Assembly: GCA_035582835.1 (NCBI GenBank)
Contig: JAYKAV010002977.1
Coordinates: 2,722,381 to 2,786,380, forward strand
Direction of reading: 5' to 3'
DNA: 64,000 nt
Source: Phoebastria nigripes
Taxonomy: Eukaryota > Chordata > Aves > Procellariiformes > Diomedeidae
Shown here: piece by piece, positions 1 through 11,876 of the stretch
Numbering within the stretch: position 1 is the stretch's first letter
Layout: each line of letters opens with the position of its first letter
Position numbers and translations under genes: made by a program
The notes under the pieces: model-generated
What the model was told of the DNA's origin: nothing
Databases searched by the model: none
What the model saw: the letters and a program-made list of their open reading frames with translations, nothing else

Positions 1-2207
1 AAACACGCCTGCAGGGCAGGGAAGCAGCCCTGTCGGTGTCCTGTAGAGTGAGATCTGAGAAGCACTCGGAGACTTGTCTATTTTGCAAGCAGCAAGAATT
101 GCTTGGGACTTTACTCTGCCCCCTGTTTGAGGGCAGTTGTCAGTGCCACAGCAGAGCTGATGGGCTGTGCGGCTCTTCATCCTTCAGCACAACGCTGGGC
201 ATCTTCACTTAAACCACCAGTGAGGGTGGCCCAAGCTATTCTGACTTGCATGCAAAGTGGACAGGGAACAGAAGTATTTTCTGCCCTGCAGCCTGGGCTA
301 GAGAGGTAACAGCCTCCAACCAGCAAGTGCTGGTGGCCACTGTGGGGTGAAGCACTGTCCTGAAATGCCAGACACAGGGAGGTTCACCCTAGGAATTTGT
401 GGTGGAGCAGAATGTTACTGTTAATACATGTCATCCTCAATCACTAAGCGTCCTCTCTCCCTCAAGAAAATTAGCCTTCCCTCTGAAATCCTTGTCAATG
501 TTGTAATTATGAAAGTATAGATATTTTAAATTCAGTTGAGTAAATGTGCGAGTAGCAGTGGTTTTGTACTTTAAAAGCCCTGCCTGTATTTATATAATTG
601 GGTTATAATCATAGATGAGGAACTGAAAAACACCCTGCAGTGATGGAAACATCAGAGATCCCCTCATCCCCACCTCTGCCAGAAGTTGCCTTGGACGAAT
701 TGTGCAGGCCATGGAGCACACTCTAAACAAGCTATGAGAAGTCTGCTTTTAAAACATTTTAAAACGTGTGTTGTTTTTTTTTTTTTAAATCAAGTTACTT
801 TGCAGATCCGATTCAGAGTTTGCTGCATACATTATATTGCCAGCCCTTGCTTTGGGCTAACTGGGATGTAGTGAGATGAGCAGCTGGAAAATTGGCAACC
901 TCTTAAATGAGGTTTGTACCTATCTACATGGCTGTGGTGATACAAGGCTTAATCTCTATCAAGTCCATTGAATTTGAGGGAAGAAGAAATGCCACTTTTT
1001 GTTAACTGTGAGATAGAAGCCAATGTTTAAATTTTAGGAGATTCAGCTCTGAGATACACTGAAGTGATCTTTTTTTCAGGAGCTGCTGTGCACTTGTCCT
1101 TGACTGGGAGGACAAACTGAGCAAGTAGGGGTGGAGGCACCAGAATCACAGGCAGAGCGTGAGCGTGTGGGGTGGCCACGGGGAGGGTGGCAGCAGGGGC
1201 AGAGCGGCTCCAGCTGATCGAGATTCTCTTCAGTAACTGGGCAGGGCTGAAAGTACAGAGGCAAGATTATGTAGTGGGGATGTTTCCTCACAGGGGAGTT
1301 TGGGGTATCTCTGTTGCATTATTGCTTTCTTCCCCCTTGTATTGCTGTGCTATAGAAGGATTAACCTCATGAAGTTTCTTATGGCCTGGAGAAACTTCAA
1401 ACTTCCTGAAGCATGGGCCAAAGAGTAGCCACACTCCATTGTCGGTAGTTGCATTCAGGTTAGAGTTCACCTGCTGTGAACGTACCTTTTTTAAAGCTTT
1501 TTTACTTTGTTGCAATATAACAACAGTCCTTTCAATGTATTTATTGACAAGTATGTGCTGAGACGTACAGATATTTCTGCCAGTATAGTCTTTACATCAC
1601 AACTTGAAGCTATGTGAAGGAATGTGCAAGCTCTTTGGAGTGGTCCTTAATTTTATTCTTATTCAGAAATGGAAAAATAGGCAGGGACAACAAAGAACAA
1701 ACTTAATTTTCCTTCTTAAACTCTGCCAGTTTGAATAATCTTTTGCTGAATTTCCTGATGTGGCTATTCACATTCTTTCATGAATTCAGACTGGCTGTTA
1801 GCAGCCTCCACATAAAACATGGTTATATGGAGATTTATCTTGGCCCTGTTCTTGCTTGGCGACATGAGACACAGAGCAGCCAACTGGTTCGGCTCATGCT
1901 ACATGTCCTCTTCCAGCAACTGCTTCCTGTACAAGCTCACTGCTGTCCAAATTAATGGGATTGTTGCTTTAGCTCAAGATGTAGGAGATTTAGTTCTGGT
2001 GTTTGTGTCAGCGATCAACGAAGTCAGGAAACTGTCTTTACAGAGCATTGAAAAGTCCTTTTATTCTGAAAGAATCAAATCCAGGCTTCTGTTAAATGCA
2101 GTAAAGGCTGCCATCATTAAAACATTGAGGTTGCAAGTTTGGCCACAAAAATGTTACAGTAATGCAGTTGGTATTCAGTCCTTTCTGTCAGCATTGCCAA
2201 GTCTGGC

Positions 2208-2232
2208 TTTTATTTATTTATTTATTTATTAA
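2208..2232 (+). promoter_or_regulatory. AU-rich element (overlapping AUUUA repeat)
   Basis: A run of five or so overlapping ATTTA pentamers forms a perfect TTTA tetranucleotide repeat. In a 3' UTR such clusters are class II AU-rich elements that bind ZFP36 or HuR-type proteins and control mRNA decay. It would act only if this stretch is transcribed on the + strand; otherwise it is just a microsatellite. Confidence 0.4.
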
Positions 2233-2864
2233 TTTTCACAAGTCTCATGTCTTTCACGCATTCCATAAAGCCTCAGTGTTTACAGGCATCTTACTCATCT
2301 GAGAATCTCAGCTTCCAGTTTTTAAAGATCTGCTACTAGCCCTCGTGGACAGAGAGGAAGCATGAATGTGTGATAAGGCTGATCCTCACAGGCAAAACCA
2401 GAAGGCTCATAAAACCCACATTTAAAAAGTCAAATCATGATTTTTTAAGAGGATCTCATGAACTTGGGCTCCCATTTATGTGTCTCAAGTGCCTGGCGTA
2501 GACTGTACTAATGATCGCCTGGGTCAGGCCATGATTTGAGTGCAGAGGTGCTGTTACATACAGAGAGCCAGAGAGCACTGCAGCACTCTGATGGATTGGG
2601 GAAGGAATCCATTTATTGTATTCCTATATTATATTCCATTTATTATTTCCATTTATTATATTCCTGTTTTAACTTCACAGCCTGAGCATTGCCTTGTGCA
2701 CCCTGTTTACTGTGTGTTTCATAAAGGCCAGAGGACTCATCCTGTTGCTCTGAAACTGCTTAGCCCATCTTTGGCTGGATTTACTGTACAGGAAGAACAA
2801 ACGGTTGCTTAGGAAAGCACTGTATTTAATGAGNGAGCTGGGCTGGACTTTTTTCAAACAAACA

Positions 2865-2870
2865 AATAAA
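2865..2870 (+). terminator. Candidate poly(A) signal of an upstream gene
   Basis: A canonical AATAAA is followed about 40 bases later by a GT-rich stretch (about 2905-2922) that could serve as the downstream element. It lies about 700 bases before the CpG island, as expected for the end of an upstream + strand transcript. The terminated gene itself is not in the window. Confidence 0.35.
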
Positions 2871-3305
2871 AGCCAGCAACTCTCAGTTTGGCACTGACTT
2901 TGCCGTTTTGTTTGTTGCATCACCCCATTGTCTTCTCTATCCCTTTTCTTTTTATTTCTTTGTTACAGCATTTCACAACCCATGGCCTGGATACTGTAAT
3001 TCCTGGAGGAACGCACAGCATAATGGATACTGCGTGATCACAAAATAGTTCACCTCGTGCAAAGCTGTAGCAAAAATGATGCATCACGGATGTTTCCCAA
3101 TCTTTCCTGCTTCACTGACTTTTTTTTATTTGGAGAAATTCCTTTAGCTTCTCCTCATAGGGGCTACCCAGTGAGAGGAAGTGTAACCTTTCTCCACCCA
3201 GCAACAAAAATGCAATGGTTTTGGAGCACTTCCTATTTTCACGATGCCTCTGTACAACACAGCACAGCAGTTAAACTGGCCAGTGTCTTCTTCCCCATGC
3301 TTCAG

Positions 3306-3375
3306 GCAGAGGAACTGGGGTACAGAGATGTTAAACGACCCACAAAAGGCAGCACACGGAGAAACAAACCCTGCT
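3306..3375 (+). repeat. Possible ancient MIR/CORE-SINE fragment
   Basis: The stretch reading roughly gaggaactggggtacagaga followed by gttaaacgaccc resembles the MIR core, with its gaggaaactgaggcacagag and gttaagtgactt order. It is short and diverged, so chance similarity is not excluded. Confidence 0.3.
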
Positions 3376-3549
3376 GCCTTCACCGCAGCCTGGGAAAGCC
3401 CTGCCTGCAGCTCTAGTCGTAGGAGAAGCAGTTTTGCCAGATTGCCGAGGCCGGAGTAACGACAGTATTTTTCAATTTGGTTTTTTTAGAAACACATCCA
3501 TATACCGAGATATTAATTAATGGTTTATTTTTAAAAGTCAGGTTGTTTT

Positions 3550-4480
3550 TTAAATTCCTCCTATCTGCTGCCGTTGCTGGTGTGCAGCGGAGGAGGGGGC
3601 AGCCGCAGCCTGCAGGGCCCCGCGCCGAGCAGGGTCGCCCTCCGCCGGGGAGGGGGGAGCCGCTGCCGAGTGACAGCGGCACCAGGAAAGGCCCGTGCCG
3701 CCTTTCTGCATCCCTGGCTCACACATCCCAGGGATGCCTTGCTCGGGCTTCCCAGAGGAGAAGGGCAGGAGGGGGAACCGGGAGGGCCGNNNNNNNNNNN
3801 NNNNNNNNNNNNNNNNNNNNNNNNNNNNNNNNNNNNNNNNNNNNNNNNNNNNNNNNNNNNNNNNNNNNNNNNNNNNNNNNNNNNNNNNNNNNNNNNNNNN
3901 NNNNNNNNNNNNNNNNNNNNNNNNNNNNNNNNNNNNNNNNNNNNNNNNNNNNNNNNNNNNNNNNNNNNNNNNNNNNNNNNNNNNNNNNNNNNNNNNNNNN
4001 NNNNNNNNNNNNNNNNNNNNNNNNNNNNNNNNNNNNNNNNNNNNNNNNNNNNNNNNNNNNNNNGGCGGCCCCGACCCGCCCTGTGCTCGGCCCCGCGAGT
4101 GCGGGGCAGCCTGGCGTGGCCAGCGGCTGCTGGGCCCCCGCTGCCGGGCGACTCCGGCTGGTCCCGCGGTGCGGGCCGGGGGAGCGGGAGGCAGTGCCCG
4201 CCCGGAGCTCCCTGCGGCATCGCTCAGGCTTCTCTCGCCCGGGTTCGCCCCGTCCCCGGTGGCTGGAGAGCGGCGGGGCCGGGAGCGCGGGCGCCCGGAC
4301 GCTGTCACCGCGGAGCCGCGGGCGGAGGCCGCGGGCGCCGCTCGCCGCTGTGCTGCCTCCCGGCCCTCTCTGCGTTCCTGCCTCCTCTCCTGCGCGCTCT
4401 GTGGGTGCCGGGGCGCAGGCGCTGCGTCTTGGTTCCCGGCGTTGTCAGAGGGGCTTGACTGGGCTAGCGGGAATAGGGAG
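3550..4480 (+). promoter_or_regulatory. SENP5: CpG island, probable SENP5 promoter and 5' exon
   Basis: The sequence turns abruptly very GC-rich and dense in CpG from about 3580 to 4470, while both flanks are AT-rich. The 274-bp N gap at 3790-4063 lies inside it, as is common for GC-extreme avian promoters. It lies about 6 kb upstream of the exon carrying the SENP5 start codon and in the right place for the non-coding first exon known from mammalian SENP5. I could not fix the transcription start or the first donor site; either may be in the gap. Long open frames crossing it exist only because GC-rich DNA and N runs lack stops. Confidence 0.7.
3790..4063. other. Assembly gap (274 N)
   Basis: A continuous run of N inside the CpG island. 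Sequence is missing here, quite possibly including the SENP5 transcription start or first exon. Confidence 0.99.
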
Positions 4481-7400
4481 TCTGGGGAAAATCCTGGGGT
4501 GGTGTGGAGTCGTTCAGTGCCAGTCTGTCCTGGGGAGCACGCGTAAGACTCTCCATAACTACAAGACTGGGAGAGGCCGGGTGTTGATGGAGCTGGGCAG
4601 CTGTAGAAAGGGAGTTTCAGTTGTTGCAAGAGATTTCTTTTTCCATTATTGGGCTCTCGACCCCACTTTTCTGCCCCCGAGTTGTCTCTTCCTTGCAGAG
4701 ACTCCCAGCCTTTTTGTTGTGTGAGGAGAAAGCTTGTCTGCTCCAGTGCTGTTTCCTCTCCCCTCCCTGAGCCCTTCCAAACTGGGCTGCGCTGGTGAGG
4801 TGGTGACTGGGAGCTCAGCAGGGGTGGCTGTCGCAGGTGTGGTGCTGAACTGCAGGGCAGGAACAGCAGAGCTGTGTTCCTCAGCTGAGGACTTGGTTTA
4901 ACTAACACGCTCTCCCTACAGCCATCTCCAAACTAAACTTGTTCTAGCCCAGACTTCTAGCTCTGAAGAGAAGCGGATTGCCTTTGGTAATAGCCTCACC
5001 TTTGCTTACTTGTGTGTGTGTCACTAACACAAATAGAGGAGTCATCTTTTTTCAAAGCTGCAGGAATATGTGTTTAATACTTGTGAAAAGATACTGTGTC
5101 TTAGGGAAAGCCGTTAGAAAACGTCAGGGAGACCCTTGGTCCCAAACATGTGCAAGGACCTTGGCTGAAATTTCAGTTTCTGTTCCCGTCACAGGGCTTG
5201 GACAGCAAAGTTTGATAGACTTTGTTTCACCTACTTCCATGCTTCTGCCTTGCAGAGGTATTCAGGAAGGAAGGGACAAAGCTTGAGTGATATTTCATTA
5301 AAATCAATCTAAAGCTTGAAGATTAAAAATTATTTATGTCCTTATTCCTTACTTGTACAAAAGTAACTTTGCGCTCTTTAATCTAGAATTTTTTCTCTTT
5401 CATCGCTCTGATCTGTGACAGTATTTCTCTTAAATGCTATTTTATCTGCTATACATATCTCCACTAATCTAGTTTAGCCTAAAGGAGGATGTTTCCATAA
5501 GTAAATTATAATCATCTTGCCAGAAATAAATTTAGCAGATGTGTAGCCAGCNGGGTGAGACTGTGGGTTAGTTCCCGAAAGCACTAGTTGAGAGAAGGGA
5601 AGAGACCGAAGTAACTGTACTAGTGTAAGCCTTGCAGTGTGATAACTGAGGTCATCAGCTCCATGCCCTGCTGTGTTCCCATGAGTTGGTAACTTTGGAC
5701 TTTGGCAGTTTCTGTATGGTCTTGTGTTAATACGTTATGTTTTGTCAAAGTGCATTTCCCTAGGGCTTGTTTCATCTCTGGGACAAAATATTTGGTTAAC
5801 AGTTCACAGAACTGTGCTGGGCAGGTCAGAAAAAAAAGCGAAGAAGAGATAGTTCCCAGTGCTGTGAACCTGTGTTACTTCTGCATGTGCTAATTGAAGC
5901 GTTTCAGACTTCCTGACCTTATCAGCTTAGTTCTGGCCATGCGGTGGTTTGAAGAGGGACACCCTTCCCCAGCTTCCTCTCTCTCTTTCTAATTTTGGAT
6001 TCCGGTTGGGGGCGGGAGGGCATCTTCTTGCACAGCGTATCCCAGCTCTCTAACCTCAGGCCCGCTTTCTCTTTCCTGCTTATCTTCTGTCCTTGAGAGC
6101 CTGCCCCAGATCTCCACTGGGAAAGGCTGGACTCGCTGGGTGTTGCGAGAACTGCTGCCTCCCATGGGAGCAGGTGATGCATGAATTACTCATGCCCACG
6201 CAAGGCCATGCTGCCAAGGCTGTTTGCTTTATTTACGTTACTGATGCTCTTCAAAACAAGCTTCTTCTATATTTTGAATAGCAACATTAAAATCTGGGCA
6301 GTCTGGGGAAAAAAAATAACTAGGAGTTAGCAAGTCAGCTGTATTTGAATTACTCACCAGCTGCACGTGTCTCTTGATCTGCTGGCCACCCGGGCGCAGC
6401 CCTAGATAGCTTGTGGTGATCTAAGTATGAAGTAGCTGCGCTGCTGCAGTGCTATGGGTTTGTTCTGTGCGTGCGTGGACAAAAGGTTTCTGTGGTCTGA
6501 CTAGGTGTTGGCTAGAAACCTCTGGTTAGAGTCCTGTCAGCAGCACTGGCTGGGACTGCCTTTCCCGTTTCTGTGCTTTTCAGTTAAAGCCTGGGCTCTC
6601 TAAACCTGCTAAAAATAAATAGGACTGCCAAGGATTAATTAGTGGTTAAACTGTAACAGGCTTAAAATTGGTGAATGATGTGAATGGGTAGTCTTTTCCA
6701 GTGAAGGTCTGGAAATGAAAGGTCTTTTCCAGTACTTAATTTCACTGAAGGTGGCATAAGCTGCAACCATGTAAGTTGCAAATGGGTGAGCTGCTAATTG
6801 CTCTAACGAAAATATAGTATGTATCTGTGCTGATTTTGTTACTCAGTAGCAGATCAAGGGCCTCGCATTCCTCCATTCCTCTTGTGTAGGTGTTCAGTGA
6901 ATTTTAGGCCAGCTTTATGTCAAGTTGATACAAAGTCACGCTTGCTTGTAACTTACCAGAGCCCGTGGGATAAGTCTCCATTCTGAAAACTGAGTGGCTC
7001 CCAAATATGGTTTTAAAAGCTTAGAGTACAAAGCAAATTTATAACCAGAATCTGCCATTAGTACAGAGCTGTAACAGTTCGGGGTTGTCTCTGTCCAGTG
7101 CAAAAGAGATAGTGCCTTTTAATATTTAATCATTTGCAGATGGTATGTCAAACACAGCTGAAGGGGTGAGGACTAATGACAGTAAATTTCTTTCATTTAC
7201 GGTCTTTGGGAGGTGTACATCTTGGGCTTTTCTGGGTTTAAGATTTTGCTGGTGTAGTCTTGGCAGCATCCCTGTGCAGTGGAGGTATGGCTTATACTAG
7301 CCAAATGACTCTTAATGGTGCAAGTTCCTCGACTTCAGAGGTTTTTCATCTGTGTCAATGTATGGGGCGAAGATGTGACTTTCTCTTCAGGTTCTTAAAC

Positions 7401-10299
7401 TTTGGGTGGTGCTTGCTTTATTTTTGGTCTTATGTTGCTCACTTCAGTTTCTTTTCTAGCAGTGCACTTTTAAGCTGTCCTTTTGCCTTGCTGATTTATG
7501 TTGCCAAGTAAAACCAGTAATACTCTTGTAGCACTGATGGAAAATAAGTTCTTCAAGCAGCACCTTTAATTAAATATTTGCATATGGATTATCCTTTGTC
7601 ACTCTAAGTAATACTGCTATTAGAAAAGTGAACTGTTTCAGCTCCTAGGACTGGGATTAACTGCTCCTTGGAGGCCTTTGCTTTAAAGGGATCCACACTC
7701 AAAACTGATTATGTTTGAAAAGGGAGAGGGGAGGGCAGGAAAGGTTTGCTTGGATTAAATGGCTTAGTCAAACTTTCTCCCCATTTTAAGGAGAAACTTT
7801 TTTGTACAGAAAAAATTTTCAATGTGGAGAAATTGGTGTGTGCATCACAGACAAACATGAAGTATTTTTTAATCCTGTAAGTTATAATGTGAAGCATTTT
7901 TTAATGATCTAAGTTAAAAATGAAGCAGAACAACTGGTGGGTAGAATAGCTTTCCTAAGATCTTCCTTTGTTGCAGTTTAAGAAGCTGGATTTCATGATG
8001 CTAATGAGCAAATGAGCTATTTTGATTGCTGTTGCAATTGATTGCATTGAAACTGTGGCACCACTCTTGTCTCTCAATTCAAGTTTGCCTCAGGTTCCCT
8101 TTGTTGTCAGGACTTATCTTTGCTAGAATCTAGTTCAGTATTTTTCCCACTGTGATCATTAGTTCAGTCTACTATGGGTGAAACAATGGCAGCTGTAGGC
8201 ATTTCAGCTCCTGCGTAATCCATGGCTGTTCAGAAAACCAGCAGTCGCTCAGCCTTCTTCCACATCTGAGGTAGTGCCCATGGAGGGGATGCTTCTTGTT
8301 GGACTTTGCTATTGAGAGAGCAAGGAGAAAAGCGATGACTCCAATTCGTTCAGGAATGTTCTTAAAAACTGGCAGGTATATTGCACGGTTACTGGGCACA
8401 TATTGCTGAGACTCTGAGAAGCAGCGAAACCATTACCTTCATGTGCTGTGCTCTTCCTAGAGTACTCAAGACTCGCCGTGTTGGCAGAAGCCCCTTGTAT
8501 GCNTGGCTCTGTTGAGAACGCTGCAATTTTGCTGGGTTTGTTTGTTTTACCTGGATGGAAGTGTGGCTGGAATAAGCTGTTCTAGCAAGACTGTGGTTTG
8601 GCTGATGTTTACTGGGGCCGCTCAAGGAATGTTTTGTAGGTACCGTACACAATAGACAGACACGTAGAGTTTGTAGCATAAAAGCAGGCATAAACTGGGT
8701 CTAGTGTAGAGAAGGATGTAAGTGCTAGAAGAGCAAGTATGAGAAAATTGGCATGAGGAGATGTTATGTCCTGATTTTTATGATAACTAAGTTGCGTGGC
8801 GACTAGTAGAGGGTTACAAAAGAGCTAGACTCTATTACAGTGCTTATACTGTTAAGAGGTACTGTCTTGCACATCTCTGTCAGTGGAGGTAGCCGGGTTC
8901 CTTTCTAGGTTGTAGGTAGTAAACTCTGGACTGTTTTCTGTATGGTGGGAATACCTTACCCGAGTGCTAAATGATATTCTTCATCCTCTCTGCATTTCTA
9001 CTCCCCTCCCATTCCTCTACAAAAAAAANAAAAAAGCCACCTGCTGTTTACGTAGATGAGTGGAGTGAAAAATGCAGAAGAGCTTCTTAAGTCAGACTTT
9101 AAATACCTGTTTTTGCAGGTGTCTAGCATTCATATTTGCCTTTAAAGGCCAATTGTTAATGTTTTATTTCCATTTATAGGCTCCTTTATTTTCAGCTAGG
9201 TGATGCCTATGTGTAATGCTTGGGACAGATGTGGCTAAGGGAAAATTTGTTAGAATAGTCTGTAAGTCAGAATCAGTTGGACAGAGGAGGGGGGCAAAGT
9301 CCATTTCTGAATTTGAGAAAAATACAAACTGTTGTAAAATACAGGATGTGATGTACTTGGTGAGGCTGGGACAATTTGCGTGAAACATCCTATGTTGTGT
9401 GTGTGTCTGATGCCTTCCCCTTGTGTTTCTGGATTCTTCTACCTTTGAATTAATATTTTTAGTTATGTAGTGAAGATGTAAAGCCTGCATGGTAATATCT
9501 ATTCGCTTTTGTGTAGTCTCAGATATATCCTTATTGCACACTTGAAGATGCAGGTTTTTAGTGGGGAAAGGGATTTTTAAGGTGATTAACTGGTGTCCTG
9601 CATTGATATTGCTTTGTTAGTGCAAAGATAAACACTGATTATAGAAGCTGATGGTGGTGTTGTCATATAGAGTGAGCTGTTACTGTAAATATAGAGGAAC
9701 AACTTCACAGCGTAAGCTGTGTCATTCTTTATCTAGTCAGAAAATAAAAATTTCTGTGGCAGTATGTGCATTGCTGTTCCTTTAAGGGAAAAATCTGTGT
9801 GAGCGTGTGAAGTGTCTTCAGAGTGCCTGCTAACATTTATTGCACAAGAATAAGCATTTGCTTTGTACAATGCTGATGGAATCGGGTACCTGCACACACT
9901 TGTTGACTAACTTGGACTTCAAAGTTTTGTTTCTCAAAAGCCTTTTGAGGCATGCTAGTTAACCGTGCTTGCTCTACAACGTGGGTATTGAGAGAGATTT
10001 AACCTCAGGCTAGAGAGTCAGAAATTACATATAGGGAGCGTGGGCTGGGTGGGGATTACCTGTTTATTTCTTTACCTCAAGGGAAGGTAAATGAGAAGAG
10101 CCTGTTTACTCACTAAGCCATTGCAACTATTGCTTCTTTTTCCTTTTGGTGCAAGTGAGAATGTCCTAGGGAGTGTGGGATTGCATTTGGAGGACGGGTG
10201 GAATTTTAGATAGGCATGTTGCCTGAGGAATGTGCCTTAGTGTTTTGCTATTACGTTACAGTCCAGATAACTCTGAATTAATTTCCCTTATTCTTTCAG
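4481..10299 (+). other. SENP5: SENP5 intron 1 (5' UTR intron)
   Basis: AT-rich sequence between the CpG island and the exon with the start codon, ending in a pyrimidine-rich tract and AG at 10298-10299. The 5' border is uncertain because the first exon was not resolved. It has many short open frames but no convincing extra exon, RNA gene or young mobile element. Confidence 0.55.
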
Positions 10300-11876
10300 C
10301 TGTTTTTCAAGATCATAATGCAGCAGAAAAATGAAAAAACATAGAAGGCATTTGCTTTGGAAAAGTCAGTTGCTGGCCCAGTCTAGAAGATGGACCACTG
10401 GATTTGGGGAGCTTGGGAAATACCGCTTCCAAAAGCAATCTTTCCTAGCTAAGAAGAAAAGACAGAGTCCTCAGCTAATTGTGAGCTTAAGTCACAACAA
10501 ACTGTACAGAAGACTGCAGTGCAGAAGGAAGGCACTTGAGCTCCAAAGCAGGTGGGCTCCTGATGTGCCTCTAAATGTAGAAACCTATCAAAAACCTACT
10601 GTTGAACCATACAGCTTTCCTTACAAAACTACTGAGAGCAAAAAGATCCTGTCCCTATCACAAAGCCCAAAGCCCACCTGGAGAAGCAGTAAGAAAACTC
10701 AACAATGAATCCTTTCAGAGTGAAGATCCCTTGAATGAAGAATTTGAAACTGTCGCTGTTCTTAATAGCATCTCTGGCAATATCCATTATGTCTCATGTG
10801 GTATGCTGGATGGTGCTGCTTTACCTGTAAAGAAAGGTGGTTTTGTATATAGCGGGGAGGAGAGCAATAATGGTGAGGGCAACACAGTCCTAGTAGTTTT
10901 AAACAACTATAAAAGGAAATGCTGTTGCAAAGAGAGTGGAATGGAACTTGTGGCCCCTTGACAACTATAAAGAGGTCCAAATTTAACCATCATACTGTAA
11001 AAAAAAGATCTTTATTTATGATGCATAAGAAACTTTCTATGGTTAGGTTTCGGTATAGAATTATAAAATCCCCAGAACTTCGAGCAAGAGGAAAAACCTG
11101 CAAATTGAGAAAAATCAAGCCAAGGTGGGTGGAGAAAGTTACGAGGGACCATCAAGAGACGCTCCAGCGGGATTTTGAAAGTGGATTGTGTAATTGGCTT
11201 TCCTACTGGAAATCTAAAAGTAACCATCTTTGGAACCAGTACAGCTTATCAGATATGAACAATAATACACCCAGATCTTTAGGTGAGGATAACGAAATAT
11301 GTGCACCTGAGATCTGCCGTACGCAGGATGCATTACTGTGTGCTGAGCCGTGTTCTGAGGAGCCAGAATCCGGAGGGCAGGATGGCAGTGCGGATGCTGT
11401 CCCTCCAGAACTGCATGCTAGAGCTTTGCCGGAGGCAGAGACCTTGCACCAGGTGGAGACCAATGGGGCTCTGGCAGAGGATCGTTGCTCTGACATTTTC
11501 GTCTGTGTGATGGGAAGAGAAATTGCTGTTTCAGGTCAAGATGATGCAGAATCTAATGAGGTTGTGGGTGTAGATGGAATGATACTGTTGCAATCCTCCT
11601 TGCAGGATTCTGATGTCAATGATAACTTTGCAAATGGACCTTTATCCATGGAGCTGGCACAAAATGAGGACAGCTCTAGCCAAATGGAAGTAGAGGGCTC
11701 CTTAAACCTGGACATTTTTAGTGCAAAGTTACTAGATCACCCTTATTGTAAAAGTCCTCTTGAGGAGCCTTCACCAGAAAGCACAGGACTAAAATCAGGA
11801 ACTCGGAAGGGAGGCAAAAGGAACAGTCAGAAAGCTTCCCGGGTGGCTGATGAGCAGTTGGCAACGTGGCTTTGTG
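10300..11876 (+). CDS. SENP5: SENP5 coding exon 1 (exon 2 of the gene), N-terminal region, frame-broken
   Basis: A large exon with acceptor AG at 10298-10299, start ATG at 10331 (A at -3) and donor GT at 11877 after phase-1 G. It encodes the basic, low-complexity N-terminal region thought to direct nucleolar targeting. The opening MKKHRR..W and TGFG..K match mammalian SENP5, as do [37 protein letters not shown] and NSQKAS..ADEQL. The reading frame is not continuous. The start frame ends at a TGA at 10706. The conserved middle part (about 10690-10950, with LNNYKRK) lies one base out, and the original frame resumes near 10955. The two shifts cancel: 1546 coding bases leave phase 1, as the next exon needs. 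Likely spots are the AAAA run at about 10692-10697 and the CCCC run at 10954-10957. Assembly indels are more likely than a real break, since every other exon is intact. Confidence 0.93.

Larger units (their letters stand above)
1..3549. other. Gene-free stretch, possible 3' UTR of an upstream gene
   Basis: I find no coding exon here. Short open frames exist (for example 1819-2232, + strand) but resemble no protein family I know. An AUUUA-repeat element near 2210 and a good AATAAA with a downstream GT-rich stretch near 2865 suggest the last part of an mRNA running on the + strand. In mammals PAK2 lies upstream of SENP5 in the same orientation, so its 3' UTR is one candidate. That is inference from gene order, not from coding sequence seen here. 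Confidence 0.35.

Noticed and set aside
1819..2232. Open frame of 137 codons on the + strand
   Set aside because: No family resemblance, ends in the TTTA repeat, no splice or promoter context; fits a chance frame in a 3' UTR or intergenic DNA.
3477..4908. Long open frames of up to 452 codons on both strands over the CpG island
   Set aside because: They cross 274 N bases and GC-rich DNA poor in stops; all frames on both strands look equally open and none resembles a protein.
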